A stretch of DNA of 64,000 nt from NCBI GenBank assembly GCA_008973525.1, contig WACJ01000503.1, positions 1-64,000 on the forward strand. The letters run 5' to 3'. Of this stretch, positions 12,901 to 25,579 are shown piece by piece; positions within the stretch are counted from its first letter, which is position 1, and each line of letters opens with the position of its first letter. This DNA comes from Stenopsyche tienmushanensis (taxonomy: Eukaryota; Arthropoda; Insecta; Trichoptera; Stenopsychidae). The position numbers and the translations under genes were made by a program. The notes under the pieces are model-generated. The model ran no database searches, was not told the DNA's origin, and saw nothing but the letters and a program-made list of their open reading frames with translations.

Positions 12901-12977
12901 CATGCAATATTGGTGACTTTGAAATATTTATCAAGTAAAAACAATAAAATATTTTAATTTCGCATAGAACTGAAATA
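9939..12977. other. Intron 3, first part
   Basis: No exon or classified repeat is seen. Minus-strand frames of 134 codons (12212-12616) and 69 codons (12024-12233) are open but have no recognisable motif, and the region shows no other mark of coding. I treat them as chance frames. Confidence 0.5.
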
Positions 12978-13864
12978 TTAGTTAAAGCGAAAAGAAATGT
13001 CATTTTTTTATTTGGAGAAAAAAAATCTATTTTAATAAAAACTGTAAAATATTACTCAAATAAATAACTTTCATTATTATTTATAATCGCCCTCTACAGA
13101 TAAGATAGATTTTTAATGCCTCTTTTGTAAAATTCGGCCGGTTTTCCGAAGCCGAAGCGAAATTTTTATCGCGAAGTAAATGTTCTAATGACTTGAAAAG
13201 ATGATTGTCTGAAGGTAAAATATCAGGAGAATATGGTAAATGTTGCAGCACTTGCAAATCCAGCTCCCTTATTTTGTTCTGCGCGATCCTAGCTGCATGT
13301 GGTCTTGCATTATGACAGCTTGCGTTGATGACAACTCGTGCGGTACCTAAATTTACTGTCTATGTTTTTTTTTTTAGTCTTTTCAAATGGTATTTTGCTG
13401 TCGACCAGCGATTGCTAATGTCTAGCGATCATTCCTTTATTGTTTTTCGAGGATCAGATTCTACCAGAGAATTTAATGCGTCATCGTCGATTTTTAGAAA
13501 TCGTCCTTATTTTGGTTTATTTTGCAAATCTCTATCGCCACTTTTGAATTTTTTGAACCATCTATGGCATTTTTGACTATTCAATATGTCGCCATATGTA
13601 TCACAGATTCTCTGGGTCGCTTATTTTGCTTTTAGCCCTTTGTCGAATAAAAACAGTAACAAGATCGCAAATTTGTCTCATCAACTTCTGGCTTGCACAT
13701 TTTCACTATGGCTTAAAAAATATAAAAAATATTTGAAAAAGTAAGACAAACAAAAGAGCTTCAAAATTACATCAATGTTGACGTATTCACTCGACAGCAA
13801 CCCGAGGTAAACTGACGGCAAAGCACGCAAACAAAAAATTGACATTTCTTTTCGCTTTACTTAA
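12978..13864 (-). mobile_element. Mariner-type transposon, internally deleted, complete termini
   Basis: Near-identical inverted ends are visible. The left reads TTAGTTAAAGCGAAAAGAAA then TGTCA; the right, reversed, reads TTAAGTAAAGCGAAAAGAAA then TGTCA. Each is flanked by TA (12976-12977 and 13865-13866), the normal mariner duplication. The minus strand decodes, with breaks, to mariner transposase. First comes a helix-turn-helix part (CHRWFKKFKSGDRDLQNKPK, then an IDDDALNSLVESDPR stretch). After a deletion comes the catalytic part (HNARPHAARIAQNKI, LPYSPDILPSDNHLFKSLEH). The second catalytic aspartate of the D,D34D triad is replaced by histidine (13312-13314). At 887 bp against about 1.3 kb for intact elements, with in-frame stops, it is dead. 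Confidence 0.85.
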
Positions 13865-13866
13865 TA

Positions 13867-16800
13867 TCATCCTCTGTTATCTCTTGAATTCGACTAGGTA
13901 ACTTTGTGATTTTTCATAAATTTGATTTATTATATTCAATTTAATCACAATCAAGAATGCATGCTGTCGTTTTGGATATTCAATTGGAACATTCTTATAA
14001 TAAAATAGGTATTCTTGGAAGGTTTTGATCAAGACGATCACTTAATGTTTAATATGCAATATACATTTAATGTACAAGGGTCGGTATGGCGGTTATAAGT
14101 TTCTTGACCCTTAATGATATTAATATTTCCTATAAATCATCATGATCTAGTTTTATCTAATTAAAAAGTAAATTCTGATATGATTAATAAAATTAGAAAG
14201 GTATTAGGTCCTTTCCTACGCAAAAAAATCTCATTTAAATACTTTTATCCTAATTTAGTCATAAATGGACGATAATAAAATGGTATGAGAATATCCTTTA
14301 ACATTAAAAGTGTAATGTGAAAATCTGATGCGTGAGATCTTCGCGCGGTAGAATTTATTAATTCCTAGGAAAAATTGATTTGATTGCATTCCATTTGTTA
14401 ACAAAATTGTTAGCATAGATTATGTTTGTGTAATATATAATAAAATAGGTAAACTACTATGTACGGAGAGAGTAGAAACGATTCTCCCTCACTTTTTGAT
14501 CAACTGTCGGTTGTAGTTTAAATTTTCGCGACTTTCAAGCCAATTTACATTTTTGCATCTTAATCAAAATTAATGACTTCATATTGTATTTCGAGTTAAA
14601 CACAGTTATTATATAGCACCACATTTTTAATTCTTAAAGCATTCCCATGAGCATTCAGAAAACAGACGAAAGGAGTTACAATTAGTATTTTAATAGTTCA
14701 TAATTTAAAAATGGATTTAAATGATAAGTTTTTATTTATATATATCGAATTATAATATGCTTGGGTCTTTATTCTATAGTATGAAAATGATCTTGCATTA
14801 CACATTTAAATAGCATCGTTTTAATCGTCAATGGTTATGTAAGAGACTATGATGTTCTTCAAGTGTAAGTCTTTAAATGTTTAAGTCCTGTTCTGAACAG
14901 AATGCGGTCAAGCATTGCAATGCAATAAGATTACTCCTCGTGAGTGAGGCTTTCATGTATTTTCGATCGAATTTCCGGCTTAAGCTTATAACGCAACATT
15001 ACACTATCGATTTTTGCTCTTTGACACAAAAAAGACGAGGACGTTTAAATCTCATTGTCATGAAACAAGTCACTTTTTTAGTTCCTACGAAGCTATAATA
15101 TTTAACAACGATCGTTCGATATAGACTCAATAAAAGGCAAACAAGCGATTTCCTTGAAGCACTTCCTTTTTTAAAAAACGAATTTTCAAAAAGAGCACGT
15201 AGTTAATCGTGTTTCCGATTTTTGAGAAAATAGGCCTATTAAGTATTTCTCGGATGTACACAGAGTGTATAGGCCGTCTCGCCCATCCACCCACTTTCTG
15301 CAAAGTAGAGAAGGGTGTCGTTTAGGGGGTGGGTTGTAGGAGTGGTGAAGGTGGCCTACCTGTTGCTAGCACCCAGACGCTGGCTTGTTTATAAAGCCAT
15401 TTACCCCCGCGGGTTTGCCCCTCTTTATTGAACCCGGAAGACCGCGAAACTAGCGAGGGGGGGCCAAATATGTGGTAAAAAGGCCAAATTGAAAAAAGAT
15501 ATCTACGACCCTCGATAATTGAAACTGTTCATTTATGGCGTTTCATTACATGTCATTTTAAATCAGGGCTTATGTATGTACGTTTAAAGTATAGACAGAA
15601 GAGCACATTCCTTTTAAATTGGTCGTCAATCATGTGTATATAAATATGTTCTTATATGACTTAATAAAATAATAGGGTGAATATTAAATATAATGATGAG
15701 CATCATCGGGTACTTGTATTAGGAAAATATAGTTTTATGTAATATAAAAATGTCATACGGCTAGTAAACAACTGTTTACTGCTAGGTAAGACAGAATAAG
15801 AAATTTCTTTCACGCCCTTTTCTTCGCCACATAGATAAGGAGAGTAAGTGGAGGCGAGATGTTTACCTACTTTCACCGCAAGAATAATGATAGGTTTCAG
15901 ACGTTGAAAACCTTTTTTTAAATTTCATTTGTACCATACAAATATATATATTAGTTCCATTTTTTTTAATTTCATATATATATAATGAATCTAATCTTCT
16001 TCTGTACAAAAATGCTCTTTTTAAGAGGCTGACAATCATAATTTTAATGGCGATAGTTTTGAACAGCAACTATAATTTTTTAAGGTGATACATAATATTA
16101 TGATCATTTAAATCATTGAAACACTTTGGTATTCATCCTTTGCGATCTTTAAAAAAATATAGGAAATCTCTAAATTTTTGGAGCATTTAATTTCTAATTA
16201 TCATTGTAACAGTATTGGTATTTTGGTTATAAGTTTTTTGATCATTTTTTTGATAAAAAAATATTTAAAAAAATGTAATAGCGTGGTACATATTCATGGA
16301 ATTTGGTTAACAGAAAAATGTATATTTAGACTACAATACTCGTATTTAATTAAAATCTGATTCATCCCTGCTGCTATAAATCCTAAAGTTTCGTATTGAA
16401 TTTAAAGGAATACCAATTTCTTCATCAGAATCAGAGTCTAATATAAGTCTAATATTAGACGAGATTTAATGATCTGGAAACAAAGTTACAGTATTTTTTG
16501 CTATTTTTATTGATTGCAAAACACAAGAAACATCATCTTTACTCTCATCAATTAACGCTAACCTTTTCATTTTCTTATCTAGTGTGCAAAGTGTGGTATA
16601 TCTTTGTGAGAATTTTCCGCCAAAAATGCGATGTGACGATACATAGATTTATAACTACAGTGAATAATTGTGTTTTGATGCATTTTGCATTACGTCTGAA
16701 TATATTTGATTTTATTATATTGTGATTATTTCAATATGATGCGAGTAATACGATCCTTTAATTTTGTTTATGCTATTAAATAATTACGAACTTAATACAA

Positions 16801-19128
16801 CTTCCAATGGTTGACAATGAACGTTGTACTGTGTTGTGTAAAGACGGTAGCAGCACGGAATGCGGGAGGGTGAGGGTGCTTTTATTGGTTTTACCCCGTG
16901 TACTCGTGGACACAACCCAAATACCGGACCTCAAAGAAAAGTAACCCTTCTACATCAATTATTTTGATAACATAATTCTTGATTTAAAGCGACAGTATCC
17001 ACGACATTTGTACCGACTAAATCATAATACGACGATGTATCAGTACTCGGAGCGGGATATATCCTAATAATCATCGACGGGGTTGTTTCTCGAGGGCTTT
17101 GATAGCATCGGTGGTTCGATTTTTGCTGGAGGCTTCTTTATAGCTTAGAGCGCGGTAATTTGGTGGTGACATTCTCAATCCCTGGTGACACGTGACATTT
17201 CGCTCAGGTTTACAGTTCAAAAGTCCCAAGTAAGAGGTCTCAACTAAGAGGAAGTTGGCACTAAGCCGTGGGGTTTCACATTCCCTCCCCAAATTCCACA
17301 AATTTCATGCCGAGGCTCGTCAGATTTTCGTCATCCTCCGCGCATAGTTCGCGCATCGTCGCACTTCCACCTGCCAGCTTCGCATACTACCAGCCAACTC
17401 CATGCAAAGTTTTCCTATATCTTCGTTTACAAGTCCTTACTTTGTAATTTTGCTGACAAAGATACATTCGTAGTTTGCAAACAATATACATCCACCCTTG
17501 ATATTGAATTTCCACGGCAACGTTTGGGAGGGCTCGTAATAGTCTGTCCAAATTCCCGAATATGAATTTTCACAGGCGATGTTGAAAGTATATTCGGATT
17601 TATAGCACAGCCGAATCAGATTTAAATTTTCTAAAAGCATAGTAAAAAAACGCAATAAAACCTCTTCAAACAAAAATGAAAGCTCTATTAACCCTCTAAA
17701 TATACCCCGGCAACAAACAAAACTGACTCGTGAGTTTTTACACCCTAAATAAGGTTTAAAATAATGTTCTCCATTTAATCTCCCTATCTACCACTCTGGT
17801 AGGATAATTTGCTCTAAATACAAACAAGAGCTTCAAATATAAATCTTCTTTTTTCTTTCACCTAAGTTAAGTCCAACTGGAAAATATATTACCGTAAGCC
17901 TTTTTATTAGCAAGCAGTATCATTTAGTAAAATTATACGCCTCGATTTGGATATAACTTTCTACCACTTACATTTATGTCTTTTATGTGATTGATTGCGA
18001 ATATTAATTGAAGCAATATTTCCATAAATCATATTTATTTGAACGCTTTGATTTGTTGCATTCCTTCGTATCCAATAAGAGCTACGTTAATGGAATTTTT
18101 ATGACAAGTATATTCTAAAAAAAAATCAACATCAATATGAAATATGATATTAATTGAAAGAAATTTAATATTGAAATGACAATCGACATTATAAAAGTTG
18201 CTTGGATAGATTTTTAATTAATCTAATTATCCTTTAATTAGATTCTGTTTGATGCAGTAACCTCATTCTAAAAGCTCATCAGTTTTTAATGAAAACGCAT
18301 TTATATATTTTATGTATACATAATATATCGACTATATTTTTATGGAACGCATATCATAATTATACGAACTTCGAATCTCATATAACACGGATTTGCAAGA
18401 CACGTTATTTTCTTGAAGTTTTAAAACCGTGTTTTATGAGGGCTGAAATGTTATTTTGATGACAATAATCTTCTTTCGGTCTGTAAAAGCACGTTTTGAT
18501 TTGCCCTATTTAATTTTTCTGGAGTCTTATATTTGTTCCTCAGTTATAATTTATAAAAGTTAAGTTAATTATCAGTGAAAGCTGTTGACTCACCAGTTTA
18601 CTCAAAAGTTCGCTTGTTGACACAAGGTTTCCAAAAGTAATTTATCTTGAGTCTCGATCAAATTATCGCTTATTATTTCTCCTTAACAACAATCCCAAAG
18701 CCAATTTATGCTTTTCGGTCGACCGTTGAAGTATTATTTTTTTCTCCGGTATACATTTTTAGCCCCGATGTTCAATACGGATAAAGGCCCTCGAATATGA
18801 GGTTCATAGATTTAGGTAAATATTAATTCAGACTAGCGGCGTATAAACGAGAGTGCTCTATACAAAGCACTTGCTTCTATCGTTGCAGAGCAAACAAACT
18901 GTATTACTTCTCGTTCTATGAACGATGAACTGCTTATTGAAATAAGGGTGAATTCCGGTAGAAAATGCAAAACCTTGTGTAAACCCTTCATTTGTTACCG
19001 GTACCAGCACTTTTGAATATTTCTTCTTATTTGAGTTCTGCTCTTCGATTTTCAACAAAAAATCGTTCGACACGAATAGCAATGACTATCCGTTTAGATT
19101 TGAATTCTGGAAGTCAGAATATTAAACA
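13867..19128. other. Intron 3, middle part
   Basis: Mostly AT-rich sequence without recognisable genes. GC-richer blocks occur at about 15250-15480 and 16830-17400. They may be old repeats, but I recognise neither. A short palindrome (AGTAAAC/GTTTACT) lies near 15763-15782. No RNA gene is evident. Confidence 0.45.
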
Positions 19129-20807
19129 TTATTTCAAATGCTTTTTTTTTTTTTTTTTTTTTTTTTTTCCTGTGGGCGCGAAATCTTCCAAAGACTGAGT
19201 GTGAGATTCACGCTGGTATTGATACAACTTCCATAAGGGATGTTGGCCAGCCGTGCCTACTCACTAAACCGCTCCCTTTGGTCTCCTCTGTCCCCCTGGT
19301 ATTGTTTATCACATTGCTTCAAGGGTGACAGGTAGTCTAGCCATTTGGTGGCCCTATTCTATTGTTGGAGAGGCGCCCTGCGCCTCTCTCTTTCACTGTC
19401 TTCTTTGGCGCTCATGATGTCTTCTACGTAGTCGCGCCAAAGGTCCCAGTTCTTCTTACTTTCCATCATGCTGTGGACCATGTTGTCGATATTTAGCTCG
19501 GCCACCCCGAGTGCTTGTTTCAGCAGTTCTCTCTGGGGTGCCCAAGCCTCACAGCCAATGATGGTGTGCTCTGCGTCGTCGACCTCCGCTTGGCAGTATT
19601 GGCACGTAGCGGATGGTTCTTTGCCAATCCGCTTCAGGTACGCACCAAAGCATCCGTGCCCAGTGAGCGCCTGCGTCAAGCGGTAGGTTGTTTCACCGTG
19701 TTCCCGGGCCCTCCACCGACTTATGACCGGGATAAGTCGATGGGTCCATCTTCCCTTGCTGGACTGATCCCATCTCCGTTGCCAGGCTTCCCTCAGTTTC
19801 TGGTCATGTTCGTTGCGATTTTTAGGATCTTCGTAGTCCAAGGCCCTCTTCTTTGCCTGGAGGTCCAGCGGTGGTATTCCAGCAATCACCAGCACCGCGT
19901 CTTCAGACACTGTCCTGTACGCTGCGGTGACTCGGAGCGCTCCCTGTCGCTGGACTCTGGCGAGCTTCTTTCTGTTGATGTCACGTTTGAGCGACTCATG
20001 CCATATCGGGGCTCCGTACAGAAGGATCGAGTGTATTACCTCGTTTATGGTACGTCTTCTGCACGGCTTTGGCCCTCCAATGTTGGGCATGAGCCGTCCA
20101 AGCTCGCCTGCCACCTTCTGTGCCTTCTGTGCAGCTTCTTCTATGTGTTTGCTAAAGGTCAGCTTGTTATCCATGAGGATCCCGAGGTATCTCAACGTTT
20201 TGCTGTATTCCACCTTGTGTCCTCCAATAGCAAGCTGCTCGACCCTCGGTCTTCTCCGTCTGCTGCATATCATTGCCTCAGTTTTCTCAATCGCCAACTG
20301 CAGGTGATTATCCCGCATCCACGCTCGAATTCTGGCGAGGGCTTCGTTGCCCGTCGCCTCCACTTCCCATGGATGTCGAGCTGTCACCAGCAGTGCAACG
20401 TCGTCCGCGAAGGCAATGAGTTCTGCTCCTGCAGGTAGTGCCATATTTAGGAGACTGTTGTACAGTGCGTTCCAGAGAGTTGGTCCCAGAACCGACCCCT
20501 GCGGGACGCCCATCTCCAGTCTTCTTGTCAGGTCCGTTTCGTTGTGATGGACATATCGGTCTTTGAAATAGTCGCTTACGAGGTCGACTGCATACTGTGG
20601 AATTTCAAATTTTTCCTCCAGGGCTCCCACGATTAACTCCCAGTTTGCGCTATTGAAGGCGTTTTTGATGTCCAGTGTGACCATCACAACGTCCTTGCTT
20701 TGTTTAACCGAGCCTTTCCACGCTTCTCGGATGACATCAGTTACACGTTTTATTGCTCCAAGCGTGGATCGCCCCGGTCTAAAGCCATACTGCCTTATTT
20801 CAAATGC
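19129..20807 (-). mobile_element. R1-clade non-LTR retrotransposon, 5'-truncated, with target-site duplication
   Basis: A 1.65-kb insertion (19142-20794) in antisense orientation within intron 3. Both sides carry the same 13 bases, TTATTTCAAATGC, at 19129-19141 and 20795-20807, a perfect target-site duplication. Next to the left copy is a run of 27 T (19142-19168), which is the poly(A) tail on the minus strand. A 3' UTR of about 190 bp precedes it, and the coding frame breaks off at the right duplication, so the 5' end is truncated, as in incomplete target-primed reverse transcription. The body is visibly GC-richer than the flanks. The perfect duplications and undamaged frame indicate a recent insertion. 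Confidence 0.95.
19359..20792 (-). CDS. Retrotransposon ORF2 fragment: reverse transcriptase and C-terminal zinc knuckle
   Basis: The frame is open for 478 codons from the truncation point to its stop. It begins in the fingers of the reverse transcriptase (QYGFRPGRSTLGAIKRVTD). Then come motif A with its catalytic aspartate (VTLDIKNAFNSANW), GVPQGSVLGP, and the FADD box with the two other catalytic aspartates (codons for AELIAFADDVALL). The thumb region includes LRYLGILMDNKLTFSKH and ILLYGAPIWHESL. Near the C-terminus lies a CX2CX8HX4C knuckle (TCQYCQAEVDDAEHTIIGC). This order is that of R1/jockey-group ORF2, and the wording is closest to R1. ORF1, the endonuclease and the start of the polymerase are missing, so it cannot move itself. 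It is not a host gene, and the first in-frame ATG is not a true start. Confidence 0.93.
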   Translation of the reverse strand, partial: QYGFRPGRSTLGAIKRVTDVIREAWKGSVKQSKDVVMVTLDIKNAFNSANWELIVGALEEKFEIPQYAVDLVSDYFKDRYVHHNETDLTRRLEMGVPQGSVLGPTLWNALYNSLLNMALPAGAELIAFADDVALLVTARHPWEVEATGNEALARIRAWMRDNHLQLAIEKTEAMICSRRRRPRVEQLAIGGHKVEYSKTLRYLGILMDNKLTFSKHIEEAAQKAQKVAGELGRLMPNIGGPKPCRRRTINEVIHSILLYGAPIWHESLKRDINRKKLARVQRQGALRVTAAYRTVSEDAVLVIAGIPPLDLQAKKRALDYEDPKNRNEHDQKLREAWQRRWDQSSKGRWTHRLIPVISRWRAREHGETTYRLTQALTGHGCFGAYLKRIGKEPSATCQYCQAEVDDAEHTIIGCEAWAPQRELLKQALGVAELNIDNMVHSMMESKKNWDLWRDYVEDIMSAKEDSERERRRAPLQQ

Positions 20808-23800
20808 TTAATGCGTTGTAAAAATTCCAGATATGCAATATTTCATCACTTTATAATTTTTACATGCCGCTGAATGCCCTTATTAAAGATAACACTAAGG
20901 GAATTTGAGTAGCGAAAAGATCTTGACTCATACAAAATTAAGTACAAAATATATACTAGTTTTGAATCAGTATTTTAGATTTAAAACTCCCTGTAGTATT
21001 TAAAATATATCAAATTAATTATTAGCTATAAATGTTTTAAATCACATATTTAAAATGTATACATTTTGGGCTTGATATGTAGTATTATATAAGTAGAAAA
21101 TATTTTTTTGAGAAAAACATTAAGCTTTTATAAAACCTCCTGTAGGTCTGTCGTAAATATTATATTTCACTTCGGCCAATCTTATATTGCCATATTATTT
21201 TTTTATAGTCTTGGCGGTCGGGACAAAATCACAGCATCGTTGGTGATGCGTCAAGTTATATTTATGGTACAAATACAAGCATGTTGTTTACGTTTGAAAC
21301 GTAAACGTAACAATTTTTGTCGTTTTTATGTCGATAAACATATTCAGACCTTACGAATATATTTACTTTATTGAACGTGTGATATTAAGATGATTTAAGT
21401 TTGATTGATTAAGATTTAGGAATTAATGTAGATATTTTTTAAATCATAATGGTAGCAATATATTTCCATCAATAAGCAATTATGATAGTTTTTCAATTTT
21501 CGTTGCCTTTTTTGACTTCGAAATGTTTATTTCACTAAAATTACACTTAGAATAAATAGATTCACGAGATTGATTTCTCGTTGCCTTTCATGCATAATTA
21601 GGGTAAGTTAATTTGAAAATGAGTGCAATTGCACATATTTACAGATATAAATAAGCCCACTAATAGGCAGAAATATCAAATTTAGTATAATCGACAATCA
21701 CACAATTTATTGTACAAACGCAATCCTATATAATTAGAACTAAGGATAAGTTTATTCAACAAAAATTTGAATAAAATATTACAACAATAAAGCTATTACT
21801 CTAAAAATGCTCTTTATAGATAAAATTCATTTTCGTACTTGCAAATATTTGAACGCAATCTTCTCTTATTAAATTTTAAACGTTAAAATATTCGATACTA
21901 TTTCTAGAATCTTTATGTTATTTTTACCACACTGTGCCAACAAAAGAATTCCACTTTGCATAGCGTTCCTTGTGAGAGGTCAGTTGAGTTCCAATTTTTT
22001 TTAAAGGGTGTGCTCCATAAATTTTTTGATTTTTTTTATAAAAGTCTCGAATTTATTTTCGTAGCAGCCTACAAAATGATCATTATGTAAAATTTAGGTT
22101 TACTGTAATTTTTTGATGTAAAAAGCTTTTTAATAATTATATGGGAAAGCTTACATAAGGTGTCCTTAATTAGCCCAAATTTCAGTTGTGTTAAAACTAT
22201 AACATTAATTTTACTTTATTTTCGCATAAAAAGATCACAATTTGATACATCGACGTAATTTCGTCGCGAAGAAGAGTTGAAGCACTTTTAATCACGCCAC
22301 TGTTATATTAAATATCGTGACAAACCTAGACAAATGCAAAAATAATGGTTGTTTGCACCAAGACAAGGCGAAATTATATGAATGCCTATCGTTGCGTCTC
22401 TGGATGTTGATACTTTTGTAATATTTGTGACAGTCAAACGCTTCTGTGTGTGTACTGTGAGGGTGTATACTGTTTTGCGAAAGAGAAATATTTCCAAAAT
22501 ATGTCGTCGTTGGAATTTTCCCTTTGAGGAAAATTCATAAATGCTCCACATTGTGTCAGGCAAATTCCATACTTTGATACCCGGTTAGTAACACAGTGTC
22601 AACCATAGCTACTTTTATGTATAGCTGCTGCCGTGTACTAACAACCACTCGGAGGAATGTTCAAAAGTCTACCTGAATATCTGCTGTTGGAAATACTTTG
22701 GAGTCTAAGCAAACGACTGAGGTTCTTTGCACATGTAACTCTCTGCTTTATAACCAATCGAATTTATTATATTAATCACTATTGAAAATATGATGGAAAT
22801 TTGATTAAAATTTTACTCTATTTAAGACCATTGAATAGCTTACATAACTTTCTACTACAGCATTTCATATTGAGTAAGATGAATAATCAATATAAACATG
22901 AACCGTTTCAACATTTTACACATACCTAACCATTTCGTAACAGGTCATTTGACCAAATTGAAAAAGTTGTTTTTTCAGAATAAATTGCTAATATATTGTA
23001 AGAAATAATACACCACATAACTTGTATGTGCAACAGATAATTTAGCTCATTCCCGATACTAATCTGATATTGATAAAAACTATGCATTTTCCCGGTATAA
23101 TTCTTCCTGTTGCTATAAAGAGAGTTCCGTGAGTGTAAATCATCAACATCTATTTATAAGTTGTAAAATAATTCAAGAGTGCTCTCCTGGATACAACCCC
23201 CGACTTTAACTCAAATAAACGTTTATTGGCTAAAAATTACGAAACTAACAAGTGCAAAAAAGGATGCAGATCATTGAAATGTTGCATAAAAATGTGTAGC
23301 TATATTTAAATTCCTTCCAAGTAGGGCTTCCAAACAAGATGCTAATAAAACGAAAAAACTTGTTTTGTTTGATATATCAAGATCAACAATATCATATAGT
23401 CTGACATATTTTTAAACATTAAAAACATATTACATAGCATATGTAACAATGCTTTAAAATCAATATAAGAACTTCTAAAACGTATAATTAATTTTGGTTA
23501 GTATGCTTTGGTTGTTGTATTATCATTCAAAATACAGTATCTGGTATTTCTTTTCTTCTTGAAAAAAATTGTAACAGTCGTCGACAAGCTTTTCTAATCA
23601 TTTTAATAGGAATTTTCGATTTGGTCACGAGTTTCTTTATAAAAAAACTCATGCATTAATACTGGTAAAATCATATACGTTGAAATAAGCCTACACAAAA
23701 GCATCTATAAGATTTAAATTTGACATTGCACATTTTTGTCATGTAAACGGTAATGTCATGCTGAAGAAAATAAACAATTTAGTTGCAGATAATTAATATT

Positions 23801-25579
23801 CACCGTCGTAAGAAACTTATGAAAATTAATATTTTAGCCATCTCTTCCTCATCACTTTGAGTATAAAATTAAATTCTCATTTGAATATTTCGAAGAATTT
23901 ATCTTTTCATAGTTTAAAGCTTCCTTATATTATTATATTTCCGCATTATTGTTTAGCATGGACTGAATTCAAACTGTCAAGAATTTCTGGGTAGGAGATG
24001 ATCTCTGGGATTATAAAAAATATCATTATTTAAAAAAAAAAATGCAAACAAGTCAAGGACGATTTAGATCAATAAGATCGTCTTAAAATATTAATATTTT
24101 TTATTTTTCAAATTTTGTATGCTTTAAAAAAAAATTATATAAAAAGAAAAAAAAGTATTTGTAGCTATAAAATTGGCTTGAAAATATTTGCAGATTTTTT
24201 TTATTTTTGTTACAAATAATTTCAAAAATAACATCTCATACATACATAAGCTAAAGAGATCAAAGCCTCAACTAATTTTAGATTTAAAAAATAGCATTAA
24301 ATAAAGTTAACATTAGTTCTCAACTTGTCATTTGATTGTAAATACACAATATATATTAATTTCCTAAAGTCCTTTCTGGGTGACAGCTTAGAAGCTTGTA
24401 TATGTTCCAATTATTATTCGGCAAGCAATGTTAAATACTTGGAGCGAGTTCTTTAATGAAGCGTAGTAACAATAATGTTAACTAATTAATCATTCTTAGT
24501 GTCGATCTTAATTTCGCCTTCACTCCAACTTTTTGCACGTTCAACTATCATCGTCTTTCGAAATTGATAACATCTATCATTTACATATTCCATTTCGGCT
24601 TACAATATTCATTCCTAGCAGATAATTTCCTGGAGCAGCACTCCCTTTCTTCCTCTGCAGGCGCCCTCTTGCCTTCCTGTGCCTCTTCGAAGGCTACCCT
24701 CTTCCCTTGTCAGGGATGACAGTGTATTTCAATCAGGCGGTCATTAATCATTCGTTCTCTCACCCATCTACCCCTCCACCCCATTTAGTCATCTCCTTTC
24801 CCAATCCATTCCCGTGACGTCGCATTGAAGAGTCTAATGAAGTGATACAGAGTGAGTTTCTCGGATGGGTACACTGCATTAATAACATCATACATCAATT
24901 ATTCACTTTTAAACTTTTCTGCTCGTCGACAAAATATGCCAGCTTGCTTTCATATTTTTAACATCAAAAGTCTTACTTCCCTAAGTTGATTAATTTTATT
25001 CAGCTCAAAAAATCTCTTTAATCTCTCGCGTTCCAGAATCAACAGCTAAAAATCCAAAAGCACGCGATTCCTATGCAATCTTCATAATTAAGAAAAAACT
25101 TGACAAAATCTTAATTCGTTCTAATTTATTTTTATAATAACTACACGATACGTTGTAATATATATTTTCAAAGCGTCAAAAATTTTCACTCAATTAATTA
25201 CTGATTATTTTTTATAATTTTGAAATTAAAATACTTTTGAACTATGATATAAATATTGTTAACTTTAGTATAACGGGGTTGAACCCTAATTATGTTTAAT
25301 TAATTTTTTTTAAAGTAAAAAAAATAAGGAATGCCTTTAAAAATTTATTGTATACAGCTGAAATTCATTATGAAAATAAGTATCGATAAACCATCATAAA
25401 ATATTGCAAAAGATTTTCATACGTATAACTATCTTATACAAAATATTTCATATATGTCATTAAAGTGTTGGTAGTCCAAATTTATATATAAGCTTAGTGA
25501 ACATTATTTATAAGGACGTTTACTATTAAAAATTATATTCTTAATGCTAATTTATGAAAATGTGAACATAATAAATACT
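20808..25579. other. Intron 3, third part
   Basis: AT-rich, with no exon found. A small palindrome (GTTTACGTT, three-base loop, AACGTAAAC) lies at 21286-21306. A pyrimidine-rich, GC-richer patch at about 24620-24850 has no recognisable identity. Frames of up to 88 codons look like chance. Confidence 0.45.

Noticed and set aside
19515..20438. 307-codon + strand frame opposite the retrotransposon
   Set aside because: It is the antisense shadow of the R1 ORF2 fragment, in GC-rich sequence where opposite frames stay open. The minus strand carries all the reverse transcriptase motifs.
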